64,000 nucleotides of DNA from positions 1,832,645 to 1,896,644 of the forward strand of contig NW_023503941.1 of the NCBI RefSeq assembly GCF_014529535.1, written 5' to 3'. Positions within the stretch are counted from its first letter, which is position 1. Each line of letters begins with the position of its first letter. The stretch comes from Bradysia coprophila. Taxonomy: Eukaryota; Arthropoda; Insecta; Diptera; Sciaridae. Both the position numbers and the translations under genes were made by a program. Shown piece by piece: positions 22,086-32,715 of this stretch. The notes beneath the pieces are model-generated. The model was not told the DNA's origin, searched no databases, and saw only the letters and a list, made by a program, of their open reading frames with translations.

Positions 22086-23976
22086 AACGAGTTATCATAA
22101 CAGTCGGATCGTTTGCTGCGGCTGAGCCCCATACGACCCCGTATATCTATTGCGTTCGTGACCCTAGTGTGCTTGTCACCCTACTGTCACCTATTGCCGC
22201 TATCATCCAAGAACGATAACAAACATAGTCACCCTACTCTGATCGTAAACCTATTGCGCTCGTAAACGTAGTTTAAAGTGAAATTATCATGAATAGTGCA
22301 AAATGTACATGTGCAAAAGTGAGTTCAAGAAACGGTGGAAAAAACTTGAAATAGTGGTTGTTTTCGTCACTAGATAACGCTTCGCTCGTTTGATAACCAC
22401 ATTGTGTGACGAAAACACACTTTTCGCAACGTGCTGCATACAACGTTTTCTGCAACAACCGCGAAAAGTGAACTTTTGAAATGCAAATTTTACATAAAGT
22501 ACTTTCCTAACTAGTGTTGAAATATCGCGACTTCGTCGCTCATTTCTCACGTCGTCTAGGAAAAACGTTGTTCCTAACTCATGCTAAAAGGCTTTTTTAG
22601 CGAATTCGATTCCAGCTTTTAGCATTTTAGCGTTCGTTAGGAAAAAAACTATTTTGTCACTAAAACTAGTTGCGAAAAGAAGTGAAAAAAGACCTTCATA
22701 ACACTCATCAAAGTGGGCAAGAAAAGTTCACTTTTCATAACGCAGTTGCAGAATAGTAATTTATGCAATCAAGTGATAAATTCATTTTTAGGCACTAGAG
22801 GTGTAGATTGTCACTCGAGGCCTTAGGTTCATTTATCATTTATCAACGAGTTGCATACAACGTTTTTCTCAAAAAATGCGACGAAAATTTCTCATTTTGT
22901 CACTGAGTTGAGAAAACGATATAAATGTGTACATCTTAGAAATTGTGCATATTGCAATTACAAACTACCGTACGACGTTCCTTTCAAGTGTAACACCAAT
23001 TTCACATTGACCTAAAATTTTAATTTATTGAGTATAAATACACTTAGGGCCCTAGTGCGTCTGTCACCCTACTTTGACCGTAAGCCTATTGCGCCGGTTA
23101 ATGTAGTTAAAGTAAAATTATTATGTAATGCGTACATCTTAGAAATTGCGCATAGCGCAATTACGAAGCCCCGTACGACGTTCCTTTCAAATGAAACAAA
23201 AATTTCAAATCGCCCTAAAATTTTATTTTTTTGAAGGGCCTAGTATGGGCCTCAGTCCGAGGACCCAAATTTAATTTTTTTTTTCAACAACATTCTATTC
23301 GGCCTTTGATTACCTTCCAAATGAAACAAAAATTACGAAAAACGGATGAAATTTACTCGAGTTGTATGTAAAATACACATAGGACCCTAGTAGCGGCCTT
23401 AGGCCAAGGACCCAAATTTAATTTTTTTTCAACAACATTCTATTCGGCATTCGATTACCTTCCAAATCAAACAAAAATTACGAAAAACGAATGAAATTTA
23501 CTCGAGTTCTATGTAAAATACACATAGGGCCCTAGTAGCTTTTCACTTCTAAGGCCCTAATTCACGGTCCACTCACCCGATTTTAAAAAACTTTTTTTTC
23601 CTGGATTGGTATTGACAATACCTATCATTTGCCGTGTCATTTACATTTCCATCGTTTATTTTGCCATAAATATCACCAAAAGACCTTAAATCACTTAGGT
23701 GGCCCTAACTCACGAAGGGCCGACCCGAATATGCCCATCTTCGAACTTAGCCTCACTATTTCGACTATCTTTCAGGGAAAAAAAATTTTGAAATCGGATT
23801 TGATTTACTCAAGATATCGACGTGACAGACGGACAGACGGACAGACAAAATTTTTATTGCAGATTCGTCATCTATGAACATAGGCAAACACTTTGCCCTT
23901 ACCGTCTGCTTCGAATTCCATAAATTACACACGGCATCGTAATCCTATAAGCCCCTTTGTACTTCGTACGGGGCTA
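22086..23976 (+). mobile_element. Helentron/DINE-1-like element, copy H1 (composite)
   Basis: The 5' end shows the family start (ACGAGTTATCATAACAGTCG) followed by a GAGCCCC(A/G)TACGA block. The 3' end is the hairpin AGCCCC...GGGGCT ending CGTACGGGGCTAAC. Between them lie two 145-bp units (23236-23527) and a GACAGACGGACAGACGGACA tract at 23823, a (GTCY)n core on the other strand. About 620 bp of other DNA (22307-22925) splits the 5' part, and the segment beginning near 23045 repeats the 5' region, so this is two joined copies. No protein-coding capacity. Confidence 0.75.
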
Positions 23977-24303
23977 ACAAAATTAGCAAAATCGGATGAA
24001 ATTTACTCGATTTATGTGCAAAACACACTTAGGACCGATTTCAATAAACCTTTTTTACCTAAATTTGTATCGACAATTCCTATCTTTTCATTTCATTTCT
24101 ATCGTTTATTTTGCCGTAGATATCCACAAAAGACCTTGAAACACTTAGGCGACCCTTAACTTACGAAGGGCTGACCCGAATATGCCCATCTTCAAGATAT
24201 CGACGTGACAGACAGACTGAAAGAAAATCTGTGAACCTCACAGTCTGCTTCGAATTCCATCAATTACACACGGCACGCAATACGTACTTCGTACGGGGCT
24301 AAA
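23977..24303 (+). mobile_element. Helentron/DINE-1-like partial copy
   Basis: Repeats the 3' half of H1 in the same orientation with a shortened centre, and ends at CGTACGGGGCTAAAAA. Confidence 0.7.
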
Positions 24304-24362
24304 AACTTCAAAATGACATTATGAGCCCCTTAACTTTTGACATTAAAGTACAGTTTCCACTT

Positions 24363-24532
24363 AAAAAGAGCACTCCGTCTATATGACAGTTGTAAAATAG
24401 AACAAAAGAACTGTCACGCAAACGGAAGTGGAAATTGAATTTATTTCAATTTTTTAATCCGTTTACGTGACAGTTCCTTTGTTTTATTTTACAACTGTCA
24501 TGTAAACGGAGGCTAAACGCAGTGCTCTTTTT
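24363..24532. mobile_element. 170-bp palindromic MITE
   Basis: The ends are AAAAAGAGCACT and AGTGCTCTTTTT. The inner arms share GACAGTTGTAAAAT and GAACTGTCACG with their complements. No coding sequence. Confidence 0.7.
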
Positions 24533-24905
24533 GAGAATAATTTAAATTCATCTTGTGAAGGTTTTTGTTGATCGTTTCCTTCGAATTGTTTGATGACAGC
24601 AGTAGAACATTGATTTAATGAAATTAATTCGTTGTAAAACCGAAAGGTTGTGTCTCGATGATCGACTCGCATTGCTATGTTAGCCTTACTAAATTGTTTT
24701 GATTATAATAAATTGACTTTGTAATTTTAAGAGACGAATTGAAAGTCCATGCTTTCCAGAATCTACAAAAAATAATTTGAATCCCTTGGCAACCGAGGAA
24801 ACGATGTTAACTTGAGATTGTCACAACAGCACCTACAATGATATGACGCTGTGTGTCAAGCTTCGCAAAAACCCTACTCCACGGTACGTCATTTACGAAT
24901 GGCAC
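24533..24905. other. no recognised feature
   Basis: Short gap between two MITEs with a 62-residue chance frame only. Confidence 0.35.
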
Positions 24906-25067
24906 CAACGCACTTCAAGCAAAAGTGGTACTCTAAATAGGGTACTGAAACGTGACAGTGTTCCATACAAAATTTTACGCTGTAAAAAGAGTTGTGATAA
25001 AATTTCATACAAAATAGTACTCTATTTGGCAGCTGTCATTAATAGCCCTTTTGCTTGAAGTGCGTTG
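24906..25067. mobile_element. 162-bp MITE, copy 1
   Basis: The inverted ends begin CAACGCACTTCAAGCAAAAG. ATGGCAC lies directly outside both ends (24899-24905 and 25068-25074), a 7-bp duplication that extends to 8 if the boundary is moved by one base. A diverged second copy is at 63197-63340. Confidence 0.75.
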
Positions 25068-25101
25068 ATGGCACCCTCAATGTTACAGTATCTGGGCGAC
25101 G

Positions 25102-25194
25102 ATTCTCGTATTTTCGTAACTCCAAATATTCGTAACTTGACAGTTGCGTGTATAAAATCCCATTAGAACTGTCAAGTTACGAATGTATGAGAAT
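25102..25194. mobile_element. 93-bp hairpin MITE
   Basis: The arms pair ATTCGTAACTTGACAGTT with its complement, and AATTCTCA-type ends close the hairpin. Confidence 0.55.
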
Positions 25195-25487
25195 TGAATT
25201 TTCGAAGTGACTATTTGCACCCGGGTAAATCAAGGTTCTGGCAAAACCTCGGGTAAATAGCATAAAATGAATAAAATGATTTCTTGCAGCGATTTATTAA
25301 AAATCTCATTTCGAAGAAAAGTCCGAAAAACTACAAGAAAAACGGAAAAAGTTGGGAATTTTTGTGCACCAAAAAAACTTTGAAAATTAAGCTTTCATTT
25401 GAGCCTAATATTACCTATTTAGCTTCGATCGGCGCCTCACAAAAATTCATCAAAGTTACATCTGCATCGAAAACTTCAATCGGATGC

Positions 25488-25620
25488 AGATGGCGCTTGA
25501 GGTCACTCTTTCAAAGTCTTCTCATCGTTTTGGAATACTCCAATGAATGTTGATCTATGGTTGAAAATTTTCATTTTTCTTTACCAAAATACCCGAAAAT
25601 AAATCTAGGGAGTCCTACGA
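25488..25620. repeat. dispersed repeat copy (pairs with 1-155)
   Basis: Direct match to the first 155 bases of the window, lying just past the 3' end of the mTERF gene. Confidence 0.6.
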
Positions 25621-25653
25621 CAGACAGTGTTGCAATGAAATTTTACTTTCGTC

Positions 25654-28600
25654 TCAGTCATCTTGTAATTTCTTCACTCGCTTTTCAATTGACTTATACA
25701 ATTCAAACGCAGCCGGACGATTTTTTCTCTCACAGAATCTCCACACCATGTCCAGGTAGCTTCGCTTATCCAAACAGATCGAGTACAATTTACGCGGAAC
25801 GAGACCGATAGCCGCCAGTTCACCCATTCGTAGTTTCAGCTCATCCAATTTGGTGCGGAACACCGCCATAGTCGAGTTGATGTCGTCGATGGTAAAATGG
25901 GTTTCGTTTAGGAGATAATCCAAATGATTTTTCACCTTCGGCACCGAAAAAAAAAATGGATTTTTTAGGTCGTATTTAGGTGGTGCGCGGGTGGATAAAT
26001 TTACTTTTGTTACGCTGCACTTAACCAGAGGTGGATAGGTTTTCAAGGCTTTCCTTTTGGCTGCAGCGTCCCAGTTCAACCGTTTGGCAATGTAATCAAC
26101 GGTATCAGCACATTCACCGAGTACCGTCTTCTCGTCGACTCTTTTCGCAACGGATCTAAAAATTGAGAATAAATTTCATTCATTTGTTCATTGTGCACTT
26201 CTGCATTCACACAGCCACTCGTAGCTCCATTCAATCGACTCAACACTAGGGCGTATCGAATTTTGAGAATTTTAAGGGTCGCGATAGCCTGTGTGCGGAA
26301 AACGTAGATCATTGAAAACTAAGTCCAGGCATATGGTTGATGGATCCGAAGGTGCCCGGGAAGAAGTCCACCCGGACGACTTTAACTTTCAAATGGTCCT
26401 AACTCGGAAAGTTAAGAGTATTTTTGAAAACAATGTTCTAGCAGGATGTTGAGCGTTAAAAACTCTACAAAACTGCCAAAGAAACCGATGGTCCAAAAGG
26501 TGTGTCTGTCGAGGTTTTCTAACATCGAAAGTTCGACATTTTCGTTTTTGACTTTTATTTCCTGAGAGACAAATTATTAAGTTTAGCTTTTGGCATGAGG
26601 TTGTAGAGGAGGTCGAGTACTACCAGTACACTAGGCATTGTCCCGGTCGGCGATCCATCCGAAACCACTTTTTCAACATTTTTGAATGGACTTTTTAAGT
26701 GTACCCACGTCGCCCACGAAGCCAGTGCAGACACTGTAACCGGTGTTGCTGAGTCGAGGTAACCTTGGCCAGTAAGTGCACATAATATTCCATAACAGTA
26801 GCTGAACTCTTTTACAAAATATTTGGGATCTCGATGTAGCACATTTTGTACTACAAAATCTGAGAAAGTGAAATTTGTGAGAAAAACAACAAATAATCGT
26901 TTCAATTAGTTATTTGACCCACGAACAGTAGTAAGAAGTCGATTTCGTTGCAAATACACATTTTTCGATATTTTTACAAAAGGTTGAACTTCGTGGTATA
27001 CCGTGTCCATATAATGTGCAACATCGAGATCCCAAATATTTTGTAAAAGAGTTCAGCTACTGTTATGGAATATTATGTGCACTTACTGGCCAAGGTTACC
27101 TCGACTCAGCAACACCGGTTACAGTGTCTGCACTGGCTTCGTGGGCGACGTGGGTACACTTAAAAAGTTCATTCATTAATATTGAAAAAGTGGTTTCGGA
27201 TGGATCGCCGACCGGGACAATGCCTAGTGTACTGGTAGTACTCGACCTCCTCTACAACCTCATGCCAAAAGCTAAACTTAATAATTTGTCTCTCAGGAAA
27301 TAAAAGTCAAAAACCAAAATGTCGAACTTTCGATGTTAGAAAACCTCGACAGACACACCTTTTGGACCATCGGTTTCTTTGGCAGTTTTGTAGAGTTTTT
27401 AACGCTCTACATCCTGCTAGAACATTGTTTTCAAAAATACTCTTAACTTTCCGAGTTATGACCATTTGAAAGTTAAAGTCGTCCGGGGGGACTTCTTCCC
27501 GGGCACCTTCGGATCCATCAACCATATGCCTGGAATTAGTTTCCAATGATCTACGTTTTCCGCACACAGGCTATCGCGGCCATTAAAATTCTAAAAATTC
27601 GATACGCCCTACTCAACACTGACAGTGACAATTTTTACAAAAAATTATTTACATTTCCGTTCTGTTCCTATCGCAAAGCATCCAGGACAATACAGTTTCG
27701 ATTCCATGCGCCTTACATCGCTTCAATCTATTTTCTATTGTGACGGCCGACGCACCAAATGTGTTTGGCGCTCGTAAGATGCTCATCGGATCAACGGTGT
27801 AAGCTACCAGTATATCCAGTTTCGTTACGAATCCGACAAAGTCTCGGTAGTAGAAGAGTTTCGAGTGTTCGGCAAAGTGCTTGGAGACGATAGCAGGCGT
27901 AATCTGGAAGCACAAGTTGGTTCGTCAGAGGAAATCAGAAATAAGGTCAAGTCAGGTTCTTATGTCCGTTCTGCGCGCTGGGGAACTTATCGGAAATTTG
28001 TCAATGGGATATGATGGAGGGGTTAAAGTTGTGGAACTAAATTTGTGTTGTGGGTGTAACGAACCGATAATACCGGTAAAATGAACCGGTTCAGTGTAAA
28101 GACAGTTCTTCCGTAAAGTCTCGGCAATGAATCAGGCTTTCGAGCGAAACAAACCGCATCAGACAATTTTGCATTTTAACGGAGATATTCAAGTTTTTAG
28201 TGTTACACTAAACCGGTTCATTTTAACGGTATTACCGGTTCGCGGCACCCACAACAAAAATTTAGTTCCACAACTTTGACCCATCTATCATATCCCATTG
28301 ACAAGTTTCCGATAAGTTCCCCAGCGGGCGGAACGGACAGAAGAACCCGGACAATTAGGAGAGTAGATCATTGCGACGACGGTGTTGCCTTACGTTCAAC
28401 TTCTTGCTGAACAAATAGATGGGATGCAACTCGATTTCTCTTTTGTTCACTTCACTGGCAAAGGTCCGCAGTTTCGTCGTTTTAATCGCCACCAGAGGCA
28501 GAAAGTCGTCAATGGAAAGCGGTCGCATTTCTTTGATCAATTTGATGTTGTCGTCGATCTGAGCTGAAACACAAAACCCAACTGCTGTGAGTTCGCTGCG

Positions 28601-31600
28601 TCTCTACAAATTGTTTCCGGACGAACCGTACGGCAATGTTAACACGACTGGATTGCTTTGTATGCACTGCAGTCCGACTCCATTGTTGGTGAGAAGTTGG
28701 AAAATGCGTTCCGCTGGCGGCAGTTGATCGAAGCGGTGAAGAAAATCGTAATAGATCCGTGTCGATATTTCGTCGTCGCAGGACAACATTCCGTTTATTT
28801 CGGTCAGAATGGCCGATTTTTCCAGATTGCTATGTCTCAATTTATGCGATAATTCCGTTGCTTGAGCTTTCCCGTTTTCGACATCTATGGCTCTGCAATA
28901 TTCCGTAAAAGTCAAATACGATAACGTTCTTCAGGCCATACGAAGCCATACTTGCGAAATTCAGCGTCAGTCAATTTGAAGTACCACGGTTTGTAGTCGT
29001 ACGACACTTTCGACAGTTGATCCAACCGGGAAAACAATACATTGTTGGCACATTCAAAAACGTACAATGACTGCAGGATCTGCATCCCATCAACATTGTA
29101 GTCCAGCAAAATTTTCAGTTTTTTTTCAACGCCAGCGAATTCGGTGAAAAAAATCTTTTCGTATCTGGCACAGAACTTTGAGACCGTTGATGGCACAATC
29201 TGTTGGGAAAGGAATGTTTGTAAAATGATCAATTGAAAAAAAAACTGCTGATCCCCCTTCTCCCATCTAACTTGAGCAATAGCTTAAGAGTGATATCGCC
29301 AAATCTTCAGGTGATTGGGAAACAAGCGGTCTCCGATTTTAATGAGTGATAGCTCGTTGGATTCGTCCAGGCATGAGCGCCGCCGAAAATAAGCCGCCGA
29401 TCAAGCCGCCGCCGATCAAGCCGCCGCCGGCCCTTTTAGAGCAAGCCGAGCCGGTGCCAAAAACACGGCTCAAGCCGGCTTGAAACGGCTGGAAAATGAA
29501 ATAAAGATTTCGAAAGGTGAATTGGTGAAATAATTTTGAAAACCGAGATTCCTGTTGATTCTAAGCAGCTCAAGTACTTTTTGAATTTTTTTTTCAAAAT
29601 TAAGAAAATTTTGAAAATTTTCTTGAATTTTCATGAATTTTCCAGAATGGTATATTACGTCCTCGCTTCTAAGTTTGTTGTTTTGGCAAGTATGACCTTT
29701 GCGGAACGAGCCGAAGGCGCACAATCAGTTAATTCACAAATTTGAGAAAACTTTATCGATCTTTGCGAATTTTCTCGATTTTTTTTTCTTTTCAATTTTT
29801 ACTTGATTTTCGTGAGCTTTCGATTTCTTATCGAAAACCATTTTCTTAATGAGTTAAATGAGTGTACCGGAGCATGATTTTCCATTTAGTTCAAGTTTTG
29901 AGGCAATAAAACTTGACGTGTTAGTGAACCTTAGACTTAGAGACTTGCTTGTAACAAGACCAGTTCCACTTGCACTTTGAACAACCTAATCTACCTACAT
30001 TTTCGCTTTCCGTACAATTTCATTTTCATGCTTACTAGTTCATTTTCCATGAATTTATCTAAACGTTTTTATTTTGAAAAAAAGTTGAAAGGAACCTCCA
30101 GCCGAGCCGTTTTAAGCCGGCTCAAGCCGACTTTTTCGCCGCCGCCGAGAATTTTTTTTCGGCTAGCCGCCGCCGAGGTTTCTCCGTCGGCGCTCATGCC
30201 TGGATTCGTCTTTCAATTCTAGGAAACACGTGTCTTTCACTTTTTCTTAAAAAAAAATTGTTTTCTTTGAAAAGCGCTCAAAAGTGAAGACATGTCAGAG
30301 GGTACCGAAAACAGTTTTTCGACAATAACTCAAGAAAAAATTATTTTAAATTGTTGTAATGTTGTACGATTGTCGGCCTTGAAAAGACCTACAGGTGGAG
30401 TATACGCACCGCTTGGTGCTAGTTGATCCACTAGAGTTATGGCTAGAAATATAGTGAATGTTCGGAGAGTCCGCCTTCTCTGCTGCTTCGATGTAACACG
30501 GAACTGAGTATGGGGTGTTGTAGCTGGCCTCACCCACTATCGTTGCACATATAAATGAACCCAGTACTTTTGGGCTTCAAGCCTACAGAAGTCTTGGAAA
30601 AAAACGTTGGTGCCAAAATGTAGATTGTTTCCTTCTTTCTGAGGGCCCAACTGCCAGAAGAGCATCTGGAACGGTACTACGGCAATCATTTTTTATTGTC
30701 TACTATTCTTTCACCTTATCAATAGAAAAACGCGTCGCTATGCCACGAATATATCAGATCCAGTGTTAGTAATTCGTGTGAAAAATTATTAAAGTTTTCT
30801 CCGAGGATTTTAGTCAAATAAAGTGTTAGCGTATAGCAAATGACCTCAGGACTACGGAACAGTAATTAGTTTTTCAATTGGACCAATATTTACTACGTGA
30901 CAGGAGTTTGGAAAACCGTTTGCTCCCACTTGATCGTATCGTTTCTCCAAACTCCTGTCGCGTAGCAAATATTGGTCCAATTGAAAAACTAATTACTGTT
31001 CCGGAGTCCTGAGGTCACTTGCTATACGCTAACACTTTATTTGACTAAAATCCTCCGAGAAAAATTTAATAATTTTTCACAAGAATTACTAACACTGGAT
31101 ATGTTGTAACGACCTATATTCGAGTCAAAGCGAAGCGTATACGGTAAGGGAATAGTAGACGATACAAAATTACACACGTAGAATCGTTCCAGACGCTGTT
31201 CTGGCAGTTGGGCCCTCAGACAGAAGGAAAAAATCTACAAATGCCAAAATTGGCACCAACTTTTTTTTTCAAGACTTCTGTAGGCTTGCAGCCCAAAAGT
31301 ACTGGGTTCATTTATATGTGCAACGATAGTGGGTGAGGCCAGCTACAACACCCCATACTCAGCTCCGTGGTACATCGAAGCTGCAGAGAAGGCGGACTCT
31401 CCGAACATTCACTATATTTCTAGTCATAACTCTAGTGGATGTACTTGCACCAAGCGGTGCGTATACTCTACCTGTAGGTCTTTTCAAGGCCGACAATCGT
31501 ACAACATTACAACCATTTAAAATAATTTTTTCTTGAGTTATTGCCGAAAAACTGTTTTCGGTACCCTCTGACATGACATGTCTTGGTCTTCACTTTTGAG

Positions 31601-32451
31601 CGCTTTTCACAGACACCAAATTTTTTTAAGAAAAAGTGAAAGATACGTGTTTCCTAGAATTGAAAGACGAATCCAACGAGCTATCACTCATTAAAATCGG
31701 AGACCGCTTGTTTCCCAATCACCTGAAGATTTGGCGATATCACTCTTAAGGGCACACACGTTGTTGAGATACATTTCATGAACTTAATGAGAGAGCAAGC
31801 CAGCTGCATGATCTTTGTGTTCCTTGAACGTACATTTCTCATCTATAGTATCTTCGACGATGGCTGACCGTATTAGGTATAATCACTGTTTAGAGAAGAC
31901 TTTCAAATGGAGACGGCGCCGAGTAACGTTAACGAAAAACAAAAATCTTAAAAAAATCATTCTAAAATTCTACTTCTCACAAATGAGCGTTCTACTACTC
32001 AGAGTTTCCCCACCTGCCTGGCCTACACCCTATTCTTTACCTGCAATTCTTTGCTGAAGTAATAGATCCGATGTTGCTCTGGCACCATGTCATACTCCTC
32101 GGCAGCTTTTCTCGCAACATCTCTCAAAATCGTCTCTTCAATTTTCAGCAATGGCACAAAGTCGTCTATGTGCCTCGGCCGCATTTGTTTCAAAATTGCC
32201 ATTTTACAGTGCAGTGTATCTGGACTTGCGATTGAATTAAAATTTGTATTTCAAAACAAGCCAAAGTCGAGACTCCCATTACCTAGTTTCAAGTCCAATA
32301 GGAACGGATTGCCGTCAATTGCATACTTGGACACTCCACTATTGGTTAGATATGCAGTTGATTCAGGCGCTATCAACGAATACCGCACCGATCGTTGGAC
32401 ATTTGTTCTAAAATAATTACGGAAAATATTTACAGTTCGAAGTAGCACCAT
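25654..32451 (-). CDS. mTERF5: mTERF-family protein (mTERF5-like) with two tandem modules
   Basis: Seven minus-strand exons: 32451-32283, 32219-32041, 29199-28952, 28892-28627, 28563-28394, 27903-27653 and 26155-25654. All introns are GT-AG and their phases run 1-0-2-1-0-2; the model gives 594 residues. The start has a basic, Arg-rich mitochondrial-type leader (MVLLRTVNIFRNYFRTNVQR). Exons 1-3 and 4-6 encode homologous modules: GNPFLLDLKL/SNPVVLTLPY, then MRPRHIDDFVPL/MRPLSIDDFLPL, then IVPSTVSKFCARY/ITPAIVSKHFAEH. Exon 7 gives the C-terminal mTERF helices (TKVKNHLDYLL, LKLRMGELAAIGLVP). mTERF proteins are helical-repeat nucleic-acid binders that act in mitochondrial transcription or translation. 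The usual mTERF5 has one such set, so this looks like an exon-triplet duplication. Two adjacent genes with fused prediction is the alternative. Introns 2, 5 and 6 hold palindromic elements. Confidence 0.85.
26247..27611. mobile_element. hAT-type foldback element in mTERF intron 6
   Basis: A 1365-bp palindrome (centre near 26930) with termini TAGGGCGTATCGAATTTT. It is flanked by an exact 8-bp duplication CTCAACAC (26239-26246 and 27612-27619) that fits the hAT target pattern. Both arms keep the same open frame reading outward: 26905-26555 on the minus strand and 27016-27303 on the plus strand, sharing RDPKYFVKEFSYCYGILCAL and more. No transposase motif was recognised. Confidence 0.85.
27955..28347. 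repeat. 393-bp palindrome in mTERF intron 5
   Basis: Arms of about 180 bp pair around 28140, for example GGAACTTATCGGAAA with its complement, and GAACCGGTTCA near the centre. A target duplication was not found. Confidence 0.75.
29284..31749. mobile_element. foldback element in mTERF intron 2, TTAA-bounded
   Basis: Inverted arms of about 0.8 kb (excluding the nested hAT copy) meet near 30925. Both outer ends read TTAA followed by GAGTGATATCGCC, so TTAA may be the target duplication, as for piggyBac-type insertions. Arm sequence is related to 18106-18495 and 4470-4705/6692-6790. The arms contain mirror-image chance frames but no transposase. Confidence 0.8.
29368..30202. mobile_element. 835-bp hAT element nested in the foldback arm
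   Basis: The termini CAGGCATGAGCGCCG and its exact complement are flanked by an exact 8-bp duplication GATTCGTC (29360-29367 and 30203-30210). The other foldback arm shows the empty site (near 31670). The ends are rich in GCCGCCG/CGGCGGC while the centre is AT-rich. No transposase. An inverted second copy starts at 63369. Confidence 0.9.
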
Positions 32452-32715
32452 TGTTGGGCAAAACTATTTTTTTTAATGATAAACAAACCGACTACTGTCA
32501 ACTGCCGGTAAACATGGTTCTAACTGTCACACAATCAGCTGATATACAAATCAGCGTAATGTCCGTACTGTCATTGAAACACTGGTGTGAAGTTGGATGT
32601 AATATGAATCCAAGGTAGATATAGTGGAAAGGTAAGGACATTTAGACGCTGATCAATTCGACGTCTTTTAACTGGTTGACTTTGATTTCCTTGTATTTTA
32701 CAAAATATTGTACCA
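32452..32715. other. mTERF upstream region
   Basis: Probable promoter-containing flank of the minus-strand mTERF gene. 32600-32710 is distantly similar to 51930-52040. No specific regulatory motif is clear. Confidence 0.35.

Noticed and set aside
30330..31574. Mirror-image open frames (EASYNTPYS) near 30540 and 31330
   Set aside because: They are shadows of the inverted arms of the foldback element.
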